Below, in pieces: positions 9,890-20,687 of a stretch of 64,000 bases of DNA (position 1 is the stretch's first letter; every line of letters begins with the position of its first letter). Under the pieces are notes generated by a model that was not told the origin of the DNA, ran no database searches, and worked only from the letters and a program-made list of their open reading frames with translations. Source of the DNA: Bryoerythrophyllum caledonicum (Eukaryota; Streptophyta; Bryopsida; Pottiales; Pottiaceae); assembly GCA_963971425.1 (NCBI GenBank), contig OZ020514.1, positions 19,875,406-19,939,405 of the forward strand, in the 5' to 3' direction. The position numbers and the translations under genes are program-made.

Positions 9890-12800
9890 TCAAAGGGCCA
9901 ATCTACGCACTCCTTCGGTGGACGGGCCACCCATAATCGCATCTCGAAGGACAATAGCATCATCATCTCGTGCCTCATCGCAATCTGGACGGTTGTCATC
10001 ATCAGCTCCTTCATCGCTCTCATCTTCGTATTCTTCATTACTACCATCCGTAGTCCAAAAGCCCTCTACTTCAGAGTTGTCATTGCAAAGCTCTACAACT
10101 GTTTCACCATCGCAACGCGAAGGTCTGAATCTCTTTTGACGATGTGCGTGAGGATCATTGCCATTGGAATTTATGGTTGGGCCGCCTGTAGGACGAATTG
10201 CTCGATTCGGAACAACAAACGCCAGAGTTGTTGAAGAGCGTCTTGGAACATTCGTGTCCAGAAATGATTGAACAACCACGTTCGGATCTCGTGCCCCTAT
10301 TCCAAGGAGGGGACGTCTACAAAGCCTTGAGGATGATGCTTTGCCGTTGTTTCTTCCTCCACGGCCTCTAGCCGCTCTACGGGCATTAGTCCTTCCACTA
10401 CCTTGTTGATATTGACCCATTGGATGAATTGGCCCCGCTCTAGCGGCCAAAGGAGGTCTGCTATTTCTGGCAATAGTAGCGAAAGTGTTTAGACGCGCTC
10501 CCTCAACGCCTACACTTTGTTGGAAAGGTCCATACATGGCATTCGCCGTTCTAGGAGAAGAGGAATTCCGGGAAGGCGGCCTTGGTGTATTCTGGTCATT
10601 AATAATAGTAGGCAACACCACAACCGGAGATGGTTGTGGCTCAAGGTCCTCTGTGAATGCAAAAGCATCAGAGGCGTCTACATATTCCGGGTAAGAACGC
10701 CTTCGCTGATTAACAACCCTTTCATTTCTTGGAGCCGTCCCTACAATTGTTGTGTTTTCAACATTTGCGTCAGAGTCTCCTTGAACGACTCCATTGCTAC
10801 GAAATGATGCACCTATTCCAATAGGGCTCCCCTGACCATACTAATTTTCAACCAATCTCTGGTTGTTTCGAGTTGCAGTATTTTCTGCGTTCACTCTGGC
10901 TCCGTTGTTGTCGGCATCTCCATTTCCACCTCGATAATCTGATGGGGAACTATCATCGTCGCGAACGTTTCCCGACATTGCCCCCCCCATGTTTCACGCT
11001 CTTCAAGGTTAGTCACATTTAGGATGTTGCTCTCTGAGGAAGTAGACAAAGGATGTACTTCATGAATGCCCTCATTTTGAGAAAGATGAGGCGAAGGACT
11101 ACAACGAGGACTTTGATTCCAAGGTCCCCAACGACCTTGAGCCAATTCGGCCCCTGGTCTTCGTTGAAGGCATCGGCTATTGGTATAAATATAGTCCTAC
11201 ATATTGATGAAGGCATCGGCTATTGGTATAAATATACCAAAATCGATTAGTAGCGGAAAAGGCCCCTGGTCTTTGTTGAAGGAATCGGCTATTGGTATAA
11301 ATATATACCAATGACGCAGCCTTTTCCGCTACTAATCGATTTTGGCTCTTGTTGTGGACAAACAAATACATACTCCAGTTTTGTTCGCAAGAGCTAGTTG
11401 AACACGTAAGGGCTAGAATACGAACAGCTATTTTAGACAAAGCCTTGTCTGCGATCGTGGCCCACTATGGTGGAGATGAAGCTTTGTCTAGCGGATGTTA
11501 GATGCCTCGGTAGGGCCATATAGTCTTGTGCCCTGGTCGTACTTTGTTAACTCATATTGGACGTCGTCATAAGAGATGTCCAATACCGCCATCATTTTGC
11601 GAACAACCCGATTCAATGCTCTTTGTGCGATTCTGTCAGCCCTAAGCGCCACATTATCCTTGAGGTACGGATTCAAAAGAGCCACGGCGTAGTGAACATC
11701 GGTAAAAACCATTGGCCATCGGGCATCAAAAGATTGCTCAAGAGTGGATGCTATGTCAGCTCGTAGAGTAAAGGGTGACTCTCTCAAAGAGTACACGTGT
11801 TCTCGCAAATTATGCATCACGAGCCATGCACAATCCATGGCTGGTTCTCGGCCATCAAACACATGCAATGCCTTCAAAACATCCCCAGTCATGTGCACGT
11901 AATTCTGACATCGTTGCCAAAAGGCCACATCTTCGATGGTGTGCACCACATTACGCGAAGCGGTTACTGCTTGCTCTCCATTATGTTTATTCCGTAGGGT
12001 TGCAAAGTAGTTCACAACATGGGGGTGGTCTTTGAACTGCTCCAACACTCCTTTGAGTCTCATCAATCGATCCAACATAAGAAAATTACAAGCAAAGCGG
12101 GTTTCACTCGGCACTACAATATGGAGGTTTGGACTCAACTCACAAAGTGTCCCCATTGTCACATGATGGTTTCTAATATATTGGCACAATTTCTTTGCCT
12201 TCTCTATAAAATCTTTAATTTCTTGGACCTTTGCCCAATCTTCCAACATGAGATCCAATGCATGTGCCATGCACCCCTGCTTGTGAATGTGAGGGTATGT
12301 GAGAATAATATCATCCATCGCTTCAAGCATGTTGGCAGCATTGTCTATACAAATGTGTGTCACATTCTTTTTACCGACCTTCTCAATGTAAACTTTCACT
12401 TGGTCCACTATGTACCGCATGGGCTTCTTTTGAGCATTGGTGTCTATGCTCCCCAAGAATACGTCATCAGTGAGGCACGACATCATTAAATTCATGAGGG
12501 GCCTCCGGTTGACATCATCCCAACCAACCGCGCATATCAACACCCCATTATTCTTGATTGCAAAACCAAATTTGGCTTCAATCTCTTTCTCAATTTGCAA
12601 CCTCTTAGGTTCAATCAATCTAGTCCTCAACTGGTGATATGAAGGAGGAATGTACTCAAAATTTGCTACAGATGTTGCCCTCACCGCATCGATGAACGCC
12701 TGATTTCACGCCACATTAAAAGGCACATTCGCCTAATAGAGAAAGGTCGCCCACTTCTCATCAAGTTCCTTCCTCTTTGCAACGTTAAAAGCATCAAGCA

Positions 12801-13269
12801 TCCGTTGTTGATGTAGTTGCCCAGATCTAGTGGAATTCGAGGTGGTAAGACCACCCGACACATGTGAAGGGTCCTTTCCTTCAGAGAGATTAGGCACTCC
12901 TTCCCGAGGCCCACTTGTTACCCCACCCGCCACATTATTTTGAGCGTCGGATTGGCTTGAAGTGTCAATAGTTGGTGCCCTCGATGGACCACTTGGACCT
13001 GAATCTCCGCTATACATGTCCCCGCCCGTCATTTGTTGCAGAATAATGTTTCCACAGTTGGCAAATCGATGTCGCACATGGGGAGGTAGGCTACGACAAA
13101 TCGACCTCTCTGACTTGGCTCCATATTCAAAGTGAGCGCACGCACGCTCACATTTGTAGCTAATAGTAAAGTTGCAGAAAACACAACTCACTATGCCCCC
13201 CTTGTCACCAAAATTGTACCAAGGTTCCCATTCTTTTGTTTGCTTCCTTTGACTACCCATTGCATTCAC
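9890..13269 (-). pseudogene. hAT transposase (BED finger, DUF659, dimerisation domain), disrupted
   Basis: Reading from ATG 13269: a BED zinc finger near 13195-13070 (CVFCNF..CAHFEYG), a low-complexity linker, then LHQQRMLDAFNVAKRK and, after in-frame TAG (about 12734) and TGA (about 12697), ANVPFNVA..NQAFIDAV and the DUF659/RNase-H-like core (PPSYHQLRTRLI, ICAVGWDDVN, HICIDNAANM, GCMAHALDLMLEDW). A frameshift separates the core's end (11488) from the C-terminal dimerisation domain at 11440-11280 (AVRILALTCSTSSCEQNWS, then LVYIYTNSRFL). A Gly/Asn-rich and acidic tail seems to continue to about 9890 after a local rearrangement. Family knowledge: cut-and-paste transposase acting on the terminal repeats. 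A TATA-like TATAAAAG lies near 13520 on the minus strand. Confidence 0.85.
11167..11343. repeat. Local repeat/inverted-repeat rearrangement in the transposase
   Basis: The string ATCGGCTATTGGTATAAATAT occurs three times with small changes. A 25-bp arm (starting AAAATCGATTAGTAGC, about 11238-11262) recurs as its exact reverse complement at about 11319-11343. The block lies at the end of the dimerisation domain and breaks the frame. Confidence 0.85.
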
Positions 13270-13519
13270 GGCTTATGCCAAATACCCCCGGCTTCTCTCG
13301 TCTAAGCCAAAATATAAGGCTAGTTCTAGTTTAGAATTGGGTGAAAAATCAGTTGTGATAGCGCTGGTGCACTGCTTGAACCAATTTTTACATCACCTCA
13401 GCCGCACACCAGTGGCGCCTGCAACCCAAGTAGACTCGTAAGGAGCTCAAACTGAATTGAGGTCCAAGGGATAGAGGCCAAGGTGATGAGCGTGAGCACA
13501 AACCGCCCTCCCCGATCCT

Positions 13520-13620
13520 TTTATACACAAGACAAGTACGGGTGGGACCTGACGCGCCAAGGGCGGGGACGTCTCCGCCCCTGCGTGGGTATGGGCGGGG
13601 ACGTCTCCCCAATCCAGGAG
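13520..13620. repeat. Internal GC-rich cluster upstream of the transposase
   Basis: Two copies of GGGCGGGGACGTCTCC lie about 300 bases upstream of the transposase ATG, next to a minus-strand TATA-like TATAAAAG. The same motif forms the subterminal clusters of this element, suggesting a promoter/operator bound by the transposase or a leftover element end. Confidence 0.75.
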
Positions 13621-13624
13621 AAGG

Positions 13625-13880
13625 AGGCCTTTGGGGCATTTTGGGTGCTTAGGCACTCCTCCTCTCCATGGAGAGGGTGGAGGTTTTAATATAGGGTGCC
13701 TTACTTTTGGTTACGACGAGATTGCAACGCACTCAAAATAACAAGCAGATTATGTCTAGGAAGGAAGGCTAAATGGAAAGTACGACTTTTGTCCTTTGAC
13801 GGGATGCTCTCCAATAATGAACACCTTTATTAGCTCCTTATTAGTTTTGGGGCGGACATAAGAGACTAGAAATGAATGCA
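13625..13880. repeat. Upstream module, copy 1 (direct repeat with 15185-15450)
   Basis: About 250 bases are clearly homologous in order and sequence to 15185-15450. Shared landmarks are GAGGCACTCCTC.TCTCCATG, TATAGGGTGC.TTA.TTTTGGTT, GCGGATTATGTCT or similar, ATGGAAAGTAC, ATGCTCTCCAATAA and TTAGTTTTGG.GCG.ACATAAGAG. Each copy lies next to a GGGGACGTC cluster, on the side away from the gene. Confidence 0.85.
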
Positions 13881-13920
13881 CCACTTGCCATAGGAAATTG
13901 GAAAAATATTGAAAGATTAT

Positions 13921-14149
13921 GCAAGTCCCCATCCATAAGGGGTAGTATAAGCTTCTAGTAGAATGTGATGTGCAAGATCTCTAAATAAAAACTTCAAACA
14001 CAAGTGCCCCACAAAAGATTAGGAATGTACCACATACCATTAAAAAAAATAAAAATCAAGTAGTGAATAGCATGGGAGCTATGCAAGTCCCAATCCATAA
14101 GGGATAGTACAAACTTCTAGTAGAATGCAATGTGCAAGTTCTCTAAATA
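13921..14149. repeat. Pair of ~70-bp direct repeats
   Basis: Units at 13921-13990 and 14078-14149 share GCAAGTCCC.ATCCATAAGGG, TAGTA.AA.CTTCTAGTAGAATG and TGTGCAAG.TCTCTAAATAAAA. They lie in the noncoding stretch between the transposase and the next gene. No other feature was seen in 13881-14257. Confidence 0.85.
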
Positions 14150-14257
14150 AAACATACCATTACAAACAAAAAGGATATTTAAAATCATATAATGTTTAGA
14201 GAAAAGTATTGTTTGCAAAAAAAATTTGCTACGTCCTTAACCTATAAATACTCCTAG

Positions 14258-14911
14258 TCAGTAGTAACGTTGGTGAAGGGCTCGTTTGTTCCTCCTCAGC
14301 CTACTACGTGCTTGTGCCTTTTCGCTTGCGACTTGGACTTGGATTCCGTCGGAGTCTGCATCTGAACTCAACGTGTTAGTATCGTAGTTGGGTGTGTCGT
14401 CCATCACAGTCATGAATTTGCCCAATCCACCTCCAGATACTTGTGCCATCCCATAGGAATTATTCCATATTCTGGGCGAGGAATTTTTTTTCCCCGGCAT
14501 CGACTTCAGAGTGGACCAATCCACTCTCTTGCCCAACTTCACCTCCGCATGAACACCCCACGCAATGAAGAGATTTACTTCATTGTGTTTGTTGAATGGG
14601 ACTTCGTACAACACCTGGTATATTTCAATGCACCGACTTTTAAACGCCTCGTCGACACAGTGTTTCAGGTTTGCCTTGTGGAAGCGTCGGTGATAGTTGT
14701 GTCGCTCCTCTAGGAAAGCCTTGTTGATGTGGCACCACTCGATGAAGTTTGCGCAATCATCAAAACTCCATGGCTCCTGTACGTCTTCCCAACCTCGAAA
14801 AGCCAACTTCGCGGGATTACGAAGAACGTGCAACCGATTCCAATGGGCGTTCACCGCTCGTGCACGGGTCTTGCCTTTCTCCTCCTTGGCCAATTGTCCG
14901 GGTGAAGACAT
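14258..14911 (-). CDS. 217-aa hAT cargo protein, paralog of the RING protein's N-terminus
   Basis: Chosen start MSSPGQLAKEEKGKTRAR at 14911 is the first ATG of the conserved part; the frame runs upstream into GC repeat sequence, so longer starts are unlikely. The protein has a basic N-terminus, then RGWEDVQEPWSFDDCANF, HNYHRRFHKANLKHCVDEA, CIEIYQVLYEVPF and VHAEVKLGKRVDWSTLK, followed by an acidic Ser/Asp-rich tail and a basic end. The middle 110 residues match the first part of the coiled-coil/RING pseudogene at 16370-18620 closely. No known family is recognised. It is intact, unlike its neighbours. Its upstream DNA holds a GGGGACGTC cluster and the duplicated upstream module. Confidence 0.6.
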   Translation of the reverse strand: MSSPGQLAKEEKGKTRARAVNAHWNRLHVLRNPAKLAFRGWEDVQEPWSFDDCANFIEWCHINKAFLEERHNYHRRFHKANLKHCVDEAFKSRCIEIYQVLYEVPFNKHNEVNLFIAWGVHAEVKLGKRVDWSTLKSMPGKKNSSPRIWNNSYGMAQVSGGGLGKFMTVMDDTPNYDTNTLSSDADSDGIQVQVASEKAQARSRLRRNKRALHQRYY

Positions 14912-15054
14912 GGTTTGCACGTGTTGAAGCAAAAATCTGGCGTGGATGGATGAATAAAGACCTCGCACGACGCCAACATCCAGCTCAATGAAGAGATGGA
15001 TGGATAGGAGTATGCGAGGCGGGAACAAATGAAGACTTTCTCCATTAAAATAGT

Positions 15055-15180
15055 AATCCGGTAGGGGCGGAGACATCCCCGCCTCTGCCTCGGTAGGGAC
15101 AAAGATGTCTTTGCCCCACAGGGTAGGGGCGGGGACGTTTGTTTGAATTTTTTTGGGGGGGGGACGTCCCCACATAACTC
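15055..15180. repeat. Internal GC-rich cluster upstream of the 217-aa gene
   Basis: Degenerate GGGGCGG(A/G)GAC.TCCCCGCC and GGGGACGTCCCCAC units, the same type as at the transposon ends, lie 145-270 bases upstream of the gene start at 14911. Confidence 0.75.
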
Positions 15181-15184
15181 TTGA

Positions 15185-15450
15185 AGGAGCGTTTGAGGCC
15201 ATTGTTGCTTGGCCGAGGCACTCCTCATCTCCATGCGGCGGGTGCACAATTAAATATGGGGTGCATTATTTTTGGTTCCGACAAGATCGTAATGCACTTC
15301 AAATAACACGCGGATTATGTCTTTCCCTAGTTCTAACCTAGGAGGAAGGCGAAATGGAAAGTACAATTTTTGTACTTTGATGGCATGCTCTCCAATAAGG
15401 AACACCTTCATTAGCTCCCTATTAGTTTTGGAGCGAACATAAGAGTGTAG
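15185..15450. repeat. Upstream module, copy 2
   Basis: This is the second copy of the module described at 13625-13880, in the same orientation and about 1.57 kb away. It includes a TATA-like ATATTTAAT on the minus strand near 15250. Confidence 0.85.
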
Positions 15451-15499
15451 AAAATTATTTCCTTTCAATTTTTTTTTAAAAAATCTTGTCTTTAGTGGA

Positions 15500-16110
15500 A
15501 AATAACGCTTCAACCCCAGTCAAAGATTTTCACATATTGCCACACATTGTCGGGCAAGGTACCAAAAACAAAAACGTCTTACCACATAAAACTTAGAGAT
15601 TTTAACTATTTATACTTTTGATTTTTTCCACAACAATATGTGGTGTAGACCTTCATATTGACCGTTTGGATCATCAATCTGATACATATCAAGTATTTAA
15701 AAACTAAAGCGTTAATTGGCCATTTTTGAGCTTCCACTACTAGCATAGTTGACTTGAATAAGGTACACCCTTTTTCTACCTCTAACAATTGGTGTACAAG
15801 GAACTAAAATCATCCTAAAATACCATTAGTAATGGATTTAGGCCTTATGTTGTGCAAAAATTTGATACCAAGTGAAGTTAAAGTGTCTTGATCCACCAAA
15901 CGTAGGGAAGAAAATGAACCATTTGCTTGACTTCAAACACTAAAATCTTTCAATCCGTGCGATCAAAGTTTATGAAATTTTGTAGGGACATTAACAAAGA
16001 AGTATTTATTGAGATCCTACGGTTAGATGTAGAAATAAAAAGGTTTTGACTCCCTACTTAGGCATTATACTGTAGCCCGGCAATTTTGAAGTGTTTTTGG
16101 TGCAAAAATG
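15500..16110 (+). repeat. Noncoding interspersed repeat, copy 1
   Basis: The stretch is homologous, in order, to 48540-49110. Shared strings include CACATATTG or ACATATTGTTGGGCAAGGTA, AACTTAGAGAT.TT, AATTGGTGTACAA, ATGAAAATGAACC and CCTACGGTTA. It has no open frame. It may be a remnant of an unidentified element inside the hAT. Nothing else is seen between 16110 and 16369. Confidence 0.75.
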
Positions 16111-16369
16111 CCTTGGTCCTTTAGGGATTAAAAATGTTTGGAGGTTTAAAACTTGGTCCACACCATTTTTTTTTATACAAATGCACAAATCCTTATGAGG
16201 CTTACTTACATCCATAATCACACCACTATTATCAAGTAAAGAAGAGACTACTATTCATATTATTTTACTAAGCATAATGTAGTACAAAAATGGGAAAATA
16301 CATTAAACGCTAGAAGATATAGCATTGTAAGAAAAATGTCTCTTGGTACGGCAAAAACAAAAAATACAC

Positions 16370-18620
16370 CTAGTCAATATTCATCGGGCTATTAGTAGTG
16401 CCACTCGCCCCTGCCTCGTTGTTGTGTGCCCCTACATGCATTGGGAGGTCTTCATCCGAGCCCAATACAAGTCTACGAGACGCCGATTGTGTTTTCCTCG
16501 CTAGTCCATCTTCATCCAACACAGCCCATAGGATTTAGGATTGCATGAGCTGGTAGAGCGCTTGCCGTGTATCTGGACTGTGCACATTGAGCAAGAAGTC
16601 GATTCCATCATTTCGGAAAATTTCTTTCCACTCTGATTCCGATAATTGCCTTAGTTCTTGCGGGTCCGGTTGGTCAACGTCGTGAGAAATGCGATCCTCA
16701 TTGTCGTTTGTGATGCGAACTCCGTCAACGGCCCACAACCATTGCCGTGGATGAGGTCCAAATCGAAATTGCTCCCCGTTCTCGTCCCAATGGCCATTAA
16801 AGCATTGGTAGAAGAAATTTTGTTTTCCTTGACCGTATTTGTCCTTTAACGGGATCAAATTCTTGCACACCCGGACAATCTGCTTGGGGTCCCTTTCCCA
16901 ACCCCACTCGTTTGAGAGATGCATCTTATCCAACGAGTGCATCTTTAGTTTCTAGCTCCACACCAAATCCTTTCCCCACATCTGTGATTGATCAGGGGCG
17001 TTCGTCATATTGAACTCCCTATACGGGGGCACGTATGGAACTAATCCAAAAAGTTCGTACAATCGCTCCTGGAAAGGGGCCTTGCACAATGAGCACCGCC
17101 AGCGTACAACCATCAAGCTAATCAAGCAAAATGGATGGTACAAGTGCTCACAAGTGCCTAGATGCATCCCACATTCTGGACCAAATGGGTTTAGACAAAT
17201 CGAGCAAGTCGTACCGTCGGATACAAAGCTCGAAGGTTGTGGCCACAATAACATGGGGTTGCCCCGATGGTCGAGGATGGATGAAACCTCCTTTTTGAAA
17301 TCCCAATTGTAACGGGACCAATCGATGGTTGTTTGTCCACCGGCGGTCTTTACCATTGCCATTTCATCCATCTTGAAAAGATCATCTATGAGGGCCCACG
17401 ACGTCAAACCAAACACCCTCTCTTGGTTGTTTTCGGTATAGTTGTTGTCGATTTTTTGGAATTCCGCCACCAATTGTCGGGATTGATCGACCGTGAAGAC
17501 GCACGCTAACTTCCATCGATAGTAATGTTCTACCAATACATCCAAGCAACTTTGTAGTCTTGAATTCTCTTCAAGCGCTTTAGCGAGCTCTTTGCCGCCG
17601 TCACCTTCTTCTTTGTTGACGATAGCTTTGTCTGCATTGGTAGGGGCCTCGTCAAATGACAATGAATTGTCTTGGGTTGACACGTGTACAAGCCCTTTCT
17701 CCTCCCGTCGTGGATTTCGATCTTCTGTGGTCATTGTACTAGCTTGTAGCGCAAGCCGGAGCTCCTCTATAGCACGTCGTTGCTGGTCAATAACAATGTT
17801 TTTGTCATTGACTTCAACTCTCAACTTGCGAACCTCATCGTGCAATGACAATAGTTCTGTCCTCTTCCCTTCCAATTGGTTCAGCAAGGTTTGGATAGTG
17901 TCGGCAAAACTAGCACCAGTAGAGGCTTCGAACATTCGATCAACAACCGCGGGGGATTGCATCTAAGCTACAACTTCATTAATGGTATTGTTAACAACTA
18001 CGTTAACCATCTGTTCCGCCCTCCTTCGTTTGGTGCGCGCTTGTGTCTTTTGGCTCCTTGTGATTGAAACACAGGATTCGTCAAAGTTTTTATCCGTGTT
18101 TGAGGGATTGGTTTCGTACGTGTCGACCGGTTCACTCTTCGCCATCAATTTGACCAATCCACCTTCTGGATACCTCCGAGTCCCCATTGGAATCAATCCA
18201 TTCGCCGGAGAAGGAACTTTTATGCAATCTCCCATTGCTTTCAAGGTGGACCAATCCACCCTCTTGCCCAACTTTACCTTCGCGTGGACACCTTGCGCAA
18301 GGAAGAGATTTACTTCATTGCGTTTGATATATGGAATGTTGTACAAGACCTGGTATACTTCAATGCACCAATTTTTGAACGCCTCGTCGGTATACTTCCA
18401 TAAATTTGCCTTGCAAAAGCGTCGGTGATAATTGTGTTGATCCTCTGGGAAGCCTTGTCGATATGGCACCACTTGCTGAAGTTTGCGCAATCCTCGAAAC
18501 TCCATGGCTCTAGAACTTCTTTCCAACCTTTAAAAGCACATGCAACCTCTTCCGCTGTTTGTTTCCCGATGGTAGTCGACTCTTGTCACGTTCTTCTTTA
18601 TTCATTTTTATCGGCGTGGC
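16370..18620 (-). pseudogene. Coiled-coil RING-H2 protein (hAT cargo), disrupted
   Basis: The N-terminus (MNKEERDKSR.. at about 18612) lacks a segment present in the 14258-14911 paralog, and a one-base deletion near 18450 shifts the frame. From there one frame continues to a TAG at 16370, cut by TAG (about 17964), TAG (about 16948) and TAA (about 16537). Order: shared N-terminal domain (VKLGKRVDWSTLKAM), basic linker, coiled coil (17900-17700), Trp-rich region, and a RING-H2 finger at about 17215-17085 with CSIC, C-x-H-x2-H-x2-C (CEHLYHPFC) and CSLC. A C-terminal domain follows with CFNGHWDENGEQFRFGPHP and an Asn/Ser-rich end. RING-H2 domains recruit E2 enzymes for ubiquitin transfer. It is divergent from the kinase-like gene across a GC-rich spacer. 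Confidence 0.7.
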
Positions 18621-18784
18621 ATGGGTGGGGAAAATCAGAATAACGTATGTGATGCGAATGGATGAAGTCCTCACACGACGCCCACAACCAACTCAATTAG
18701 GAGGTGGATGAAGAGGGAGCATGTGAGGCGGGGACAATTAGGGGCGTGCACGATATTATATAGCTGATAGACGAAGCACTAGTC

Positions 18785-18925
18785 TAGGGTCCACGGGCTA
18801 GGGCGGGGACATCTCGGCGGGAGGGGCGGGGACGTCTCCGCCCCTCCCGCGGGGACGTCCCCGCTCCTGCTCGAATAGGGTGGGGACGTCTGTGCCCCTG
18901 CCCGTGTGGAGCGGGGACGTCTTCA
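18785..18925. repeat. GC-rich cluster in the bidirectional spacer
   Basis: At least five GGGGACGTC-type units, including CGGGGACGTCCCCG, lie between the divergent RING and kinase-like genes. The minus-side flank (18635-18735) resembles 14930-15030, that is, the upstream DNA of the paralogous gene. Confidence 0.8.
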
Positions 18926-19079
18926 CAAAAAGTTAAGGAAACCACATAAATAGGGGACTTTTGTCCTTATTCTCTACCAAGTCCACTCCCTAGGCCTCAC
19001 GTGTCAGTTCGCTTTGCGACCTGAAAGTGAGTTCCGTGGGTGGTCGGGCTTGGCCCATAAATGCACCCAGAGTCTTTGC

Positions 19080-19100
19080 AGTTTTTTATAAAACCATCAA
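19080..19100 (+). promoter_or_regulatory. TATA-like element before the kinase-like gene
   Basis: A TTTTTTATAAAACC string ends about 45 bases before the ATG at 19140. Spacing would fit a very short leader. It is a sequence match only. Confidence 0.4.
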
Positions 19101-19139
19101 CTTGGAATTTCGACCACGATAGGGAGTTGACTATCACGT

Positions 19140-20687
19140 ATGGCGGGAGAAGGAAGTAGGTCGATGGAGAAGCGCCCTCAATTTATGGATATGGATGATG
19201 TGGGTGAGACGGTGCTTCCGTCCACCAATACAGAGTTGATGTCGGGATCATTGAATCCGTCGTCATCGAGCGGGAAGAGGCGGAAGAAGTCACCAAATTC
19301 GGACATCCCCTCGCACAAATACATGGTTGAATGTAGAGGGATTGCCGTCGAGTTTTACAACCGCCAAACGAGAGGGGCATTGATGAGGAGCTATTTGAAC
19401 CAGATTGAAGAGGGATACCACAAGTTGACAGTTGACATGGGACACGAATTAATGTCAAACCTTGATAAATCTAAGAAATTTAATAATTTCTCAGATTATT
19501 GGTTGCAGTCGGAGTGGTTGGACACACAAGTGACCGCACTAACCACCAATATTATTGCGAACTGGTGTTACGTCACAGAGAAGAAGGAGGATGGAAGCAA
19601 TTGGAACATGGAGGAGAACGCACTGGTGGCGAAGATGAGGATGATCTAGGGCTTCGTTCAACAATACTCTTCTTCCCGTAAGAAGAAACTGGCTCATTGG
19701 AAAGCAACTATTGAGGAGCAAATTTTGGCTCACTGCGTCGGTGGAACTTTCAAGTGGCTTGAAAGTTGCACTAAGGTGATTCCAATGCCAGGACAGAAAG
19801 CGGTGGGTGGCTATGGGGTTGTACGAAAGGTGATGATAACCAAATTGGAAAACGTTCCAATTTGGATATACTTTGCCGGAAAGACTCTGACCAACACCAA
19901 CGAGAGGGAGAAGCGCCAAGACATCATCAACGAGGCTGGAGGGTGTCCGATGGTGCATCTAGGGATCATTAGACTTGCGTACATCCACCCGAAAACTATG
20001 GAAGGATACACGCTCAGCTGGAATGGGGGATCTCTGGCTTCTTTTTGGTCCAAGTTTGACTGGAAAGTGGACAAAGCATTGCCGTTTGAACAGATTGAGA
20101 TGCATCCAAATACCGGGTTGTCAATCCAAGAGCTTCGGTGGGTAAAAGCTTACCGCAAAAATCGAGTGAACCTCGCGCTATCGTTGCTTGTCATTGTGGA
20201 GAAATGCCACGACGCGTATTATATACACAATGACATCTCTCCATCAAATGTTTTGCTCCACTTTGATGAGTGGAAACCCGATACGATGTACGTAGGAATT
20301 TTTAATTGGAGGCTTTCTAGTCTGGTTGTGGAGAATGAGCCATCAAGGTATGGTTATGAATTCAAGGAGCAGCTTCAACTTGAGAGAGAGTGGCAATGAT
20401 TTGTGGCACCAGGTCTGTTCTATGTTTTTGGGCCGTGGGACTCCACCAACTCGCTTGAAGTCATGCAATGGTCACACCTCTACTCCAAGGCAGCAGATGC
20501 ATTTGCGGTGGGTTGGATTTGTTCTCGCAGTTGGAAAGAAGAATGGGACACTTTGTATTTCACCGCCAAAAACACGAAGCAATATCTACACCTGAAGCTA
20601 CACTTTGTCGGGTTGCAAAAAGATGTGAAAGAACAGTCTTCTGTGCCAGATGTTATAGACACATTAATGAAACCCCCGTACGGCTAG
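19140..20687 (+). pseudogene. Protein-kinase-like hAT cargo with degenerate DFG motif
   Basis: One frame of 515 codons from ATG 19140 to TAG 20687 is cut by TAG at 19647 and TGA at 20397. The N-terminal 150 residues hold a basic RRKK signal and an unknown helical domain. A kinase fold follows: glycine loop GGYGVVRKV (about residues 222-230), a lysine in YFAGKT, a glutamate in IINEAGG, and the catalytic loop HNDISPSNVLL (H363, D365, N370). The DFG equivalent is NWR (N389), so the magnesium-binding Asp is lost and the product would be a pseudokinase, unless that change is part of the decay. An activation-segment-like GYEFKEQLQLE and a C-lobe with FVAPGLFYVFGPWDSTNSLEVMQ follow. It lies between the GC cluster and the right transposon end. 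Confidence 0.7.

Noticed and set aside
10000..10230. Plus-strand hydrophobic frame near 9.8-10.2 kb resembling a membrane protein
   Set aside because: It is the antisense of the acidic, low-complexity C-terminal tail of the hAT transposase.
3603..20687. Rescue of the many in-frame stops by U-to-C RNA editing
   Set aside because: All stops begin with T, so any stop is formally 'editable'. U-to-C editing is known from organelles of some plants, while this region is nuclear transposon DNA with further frameshifts.
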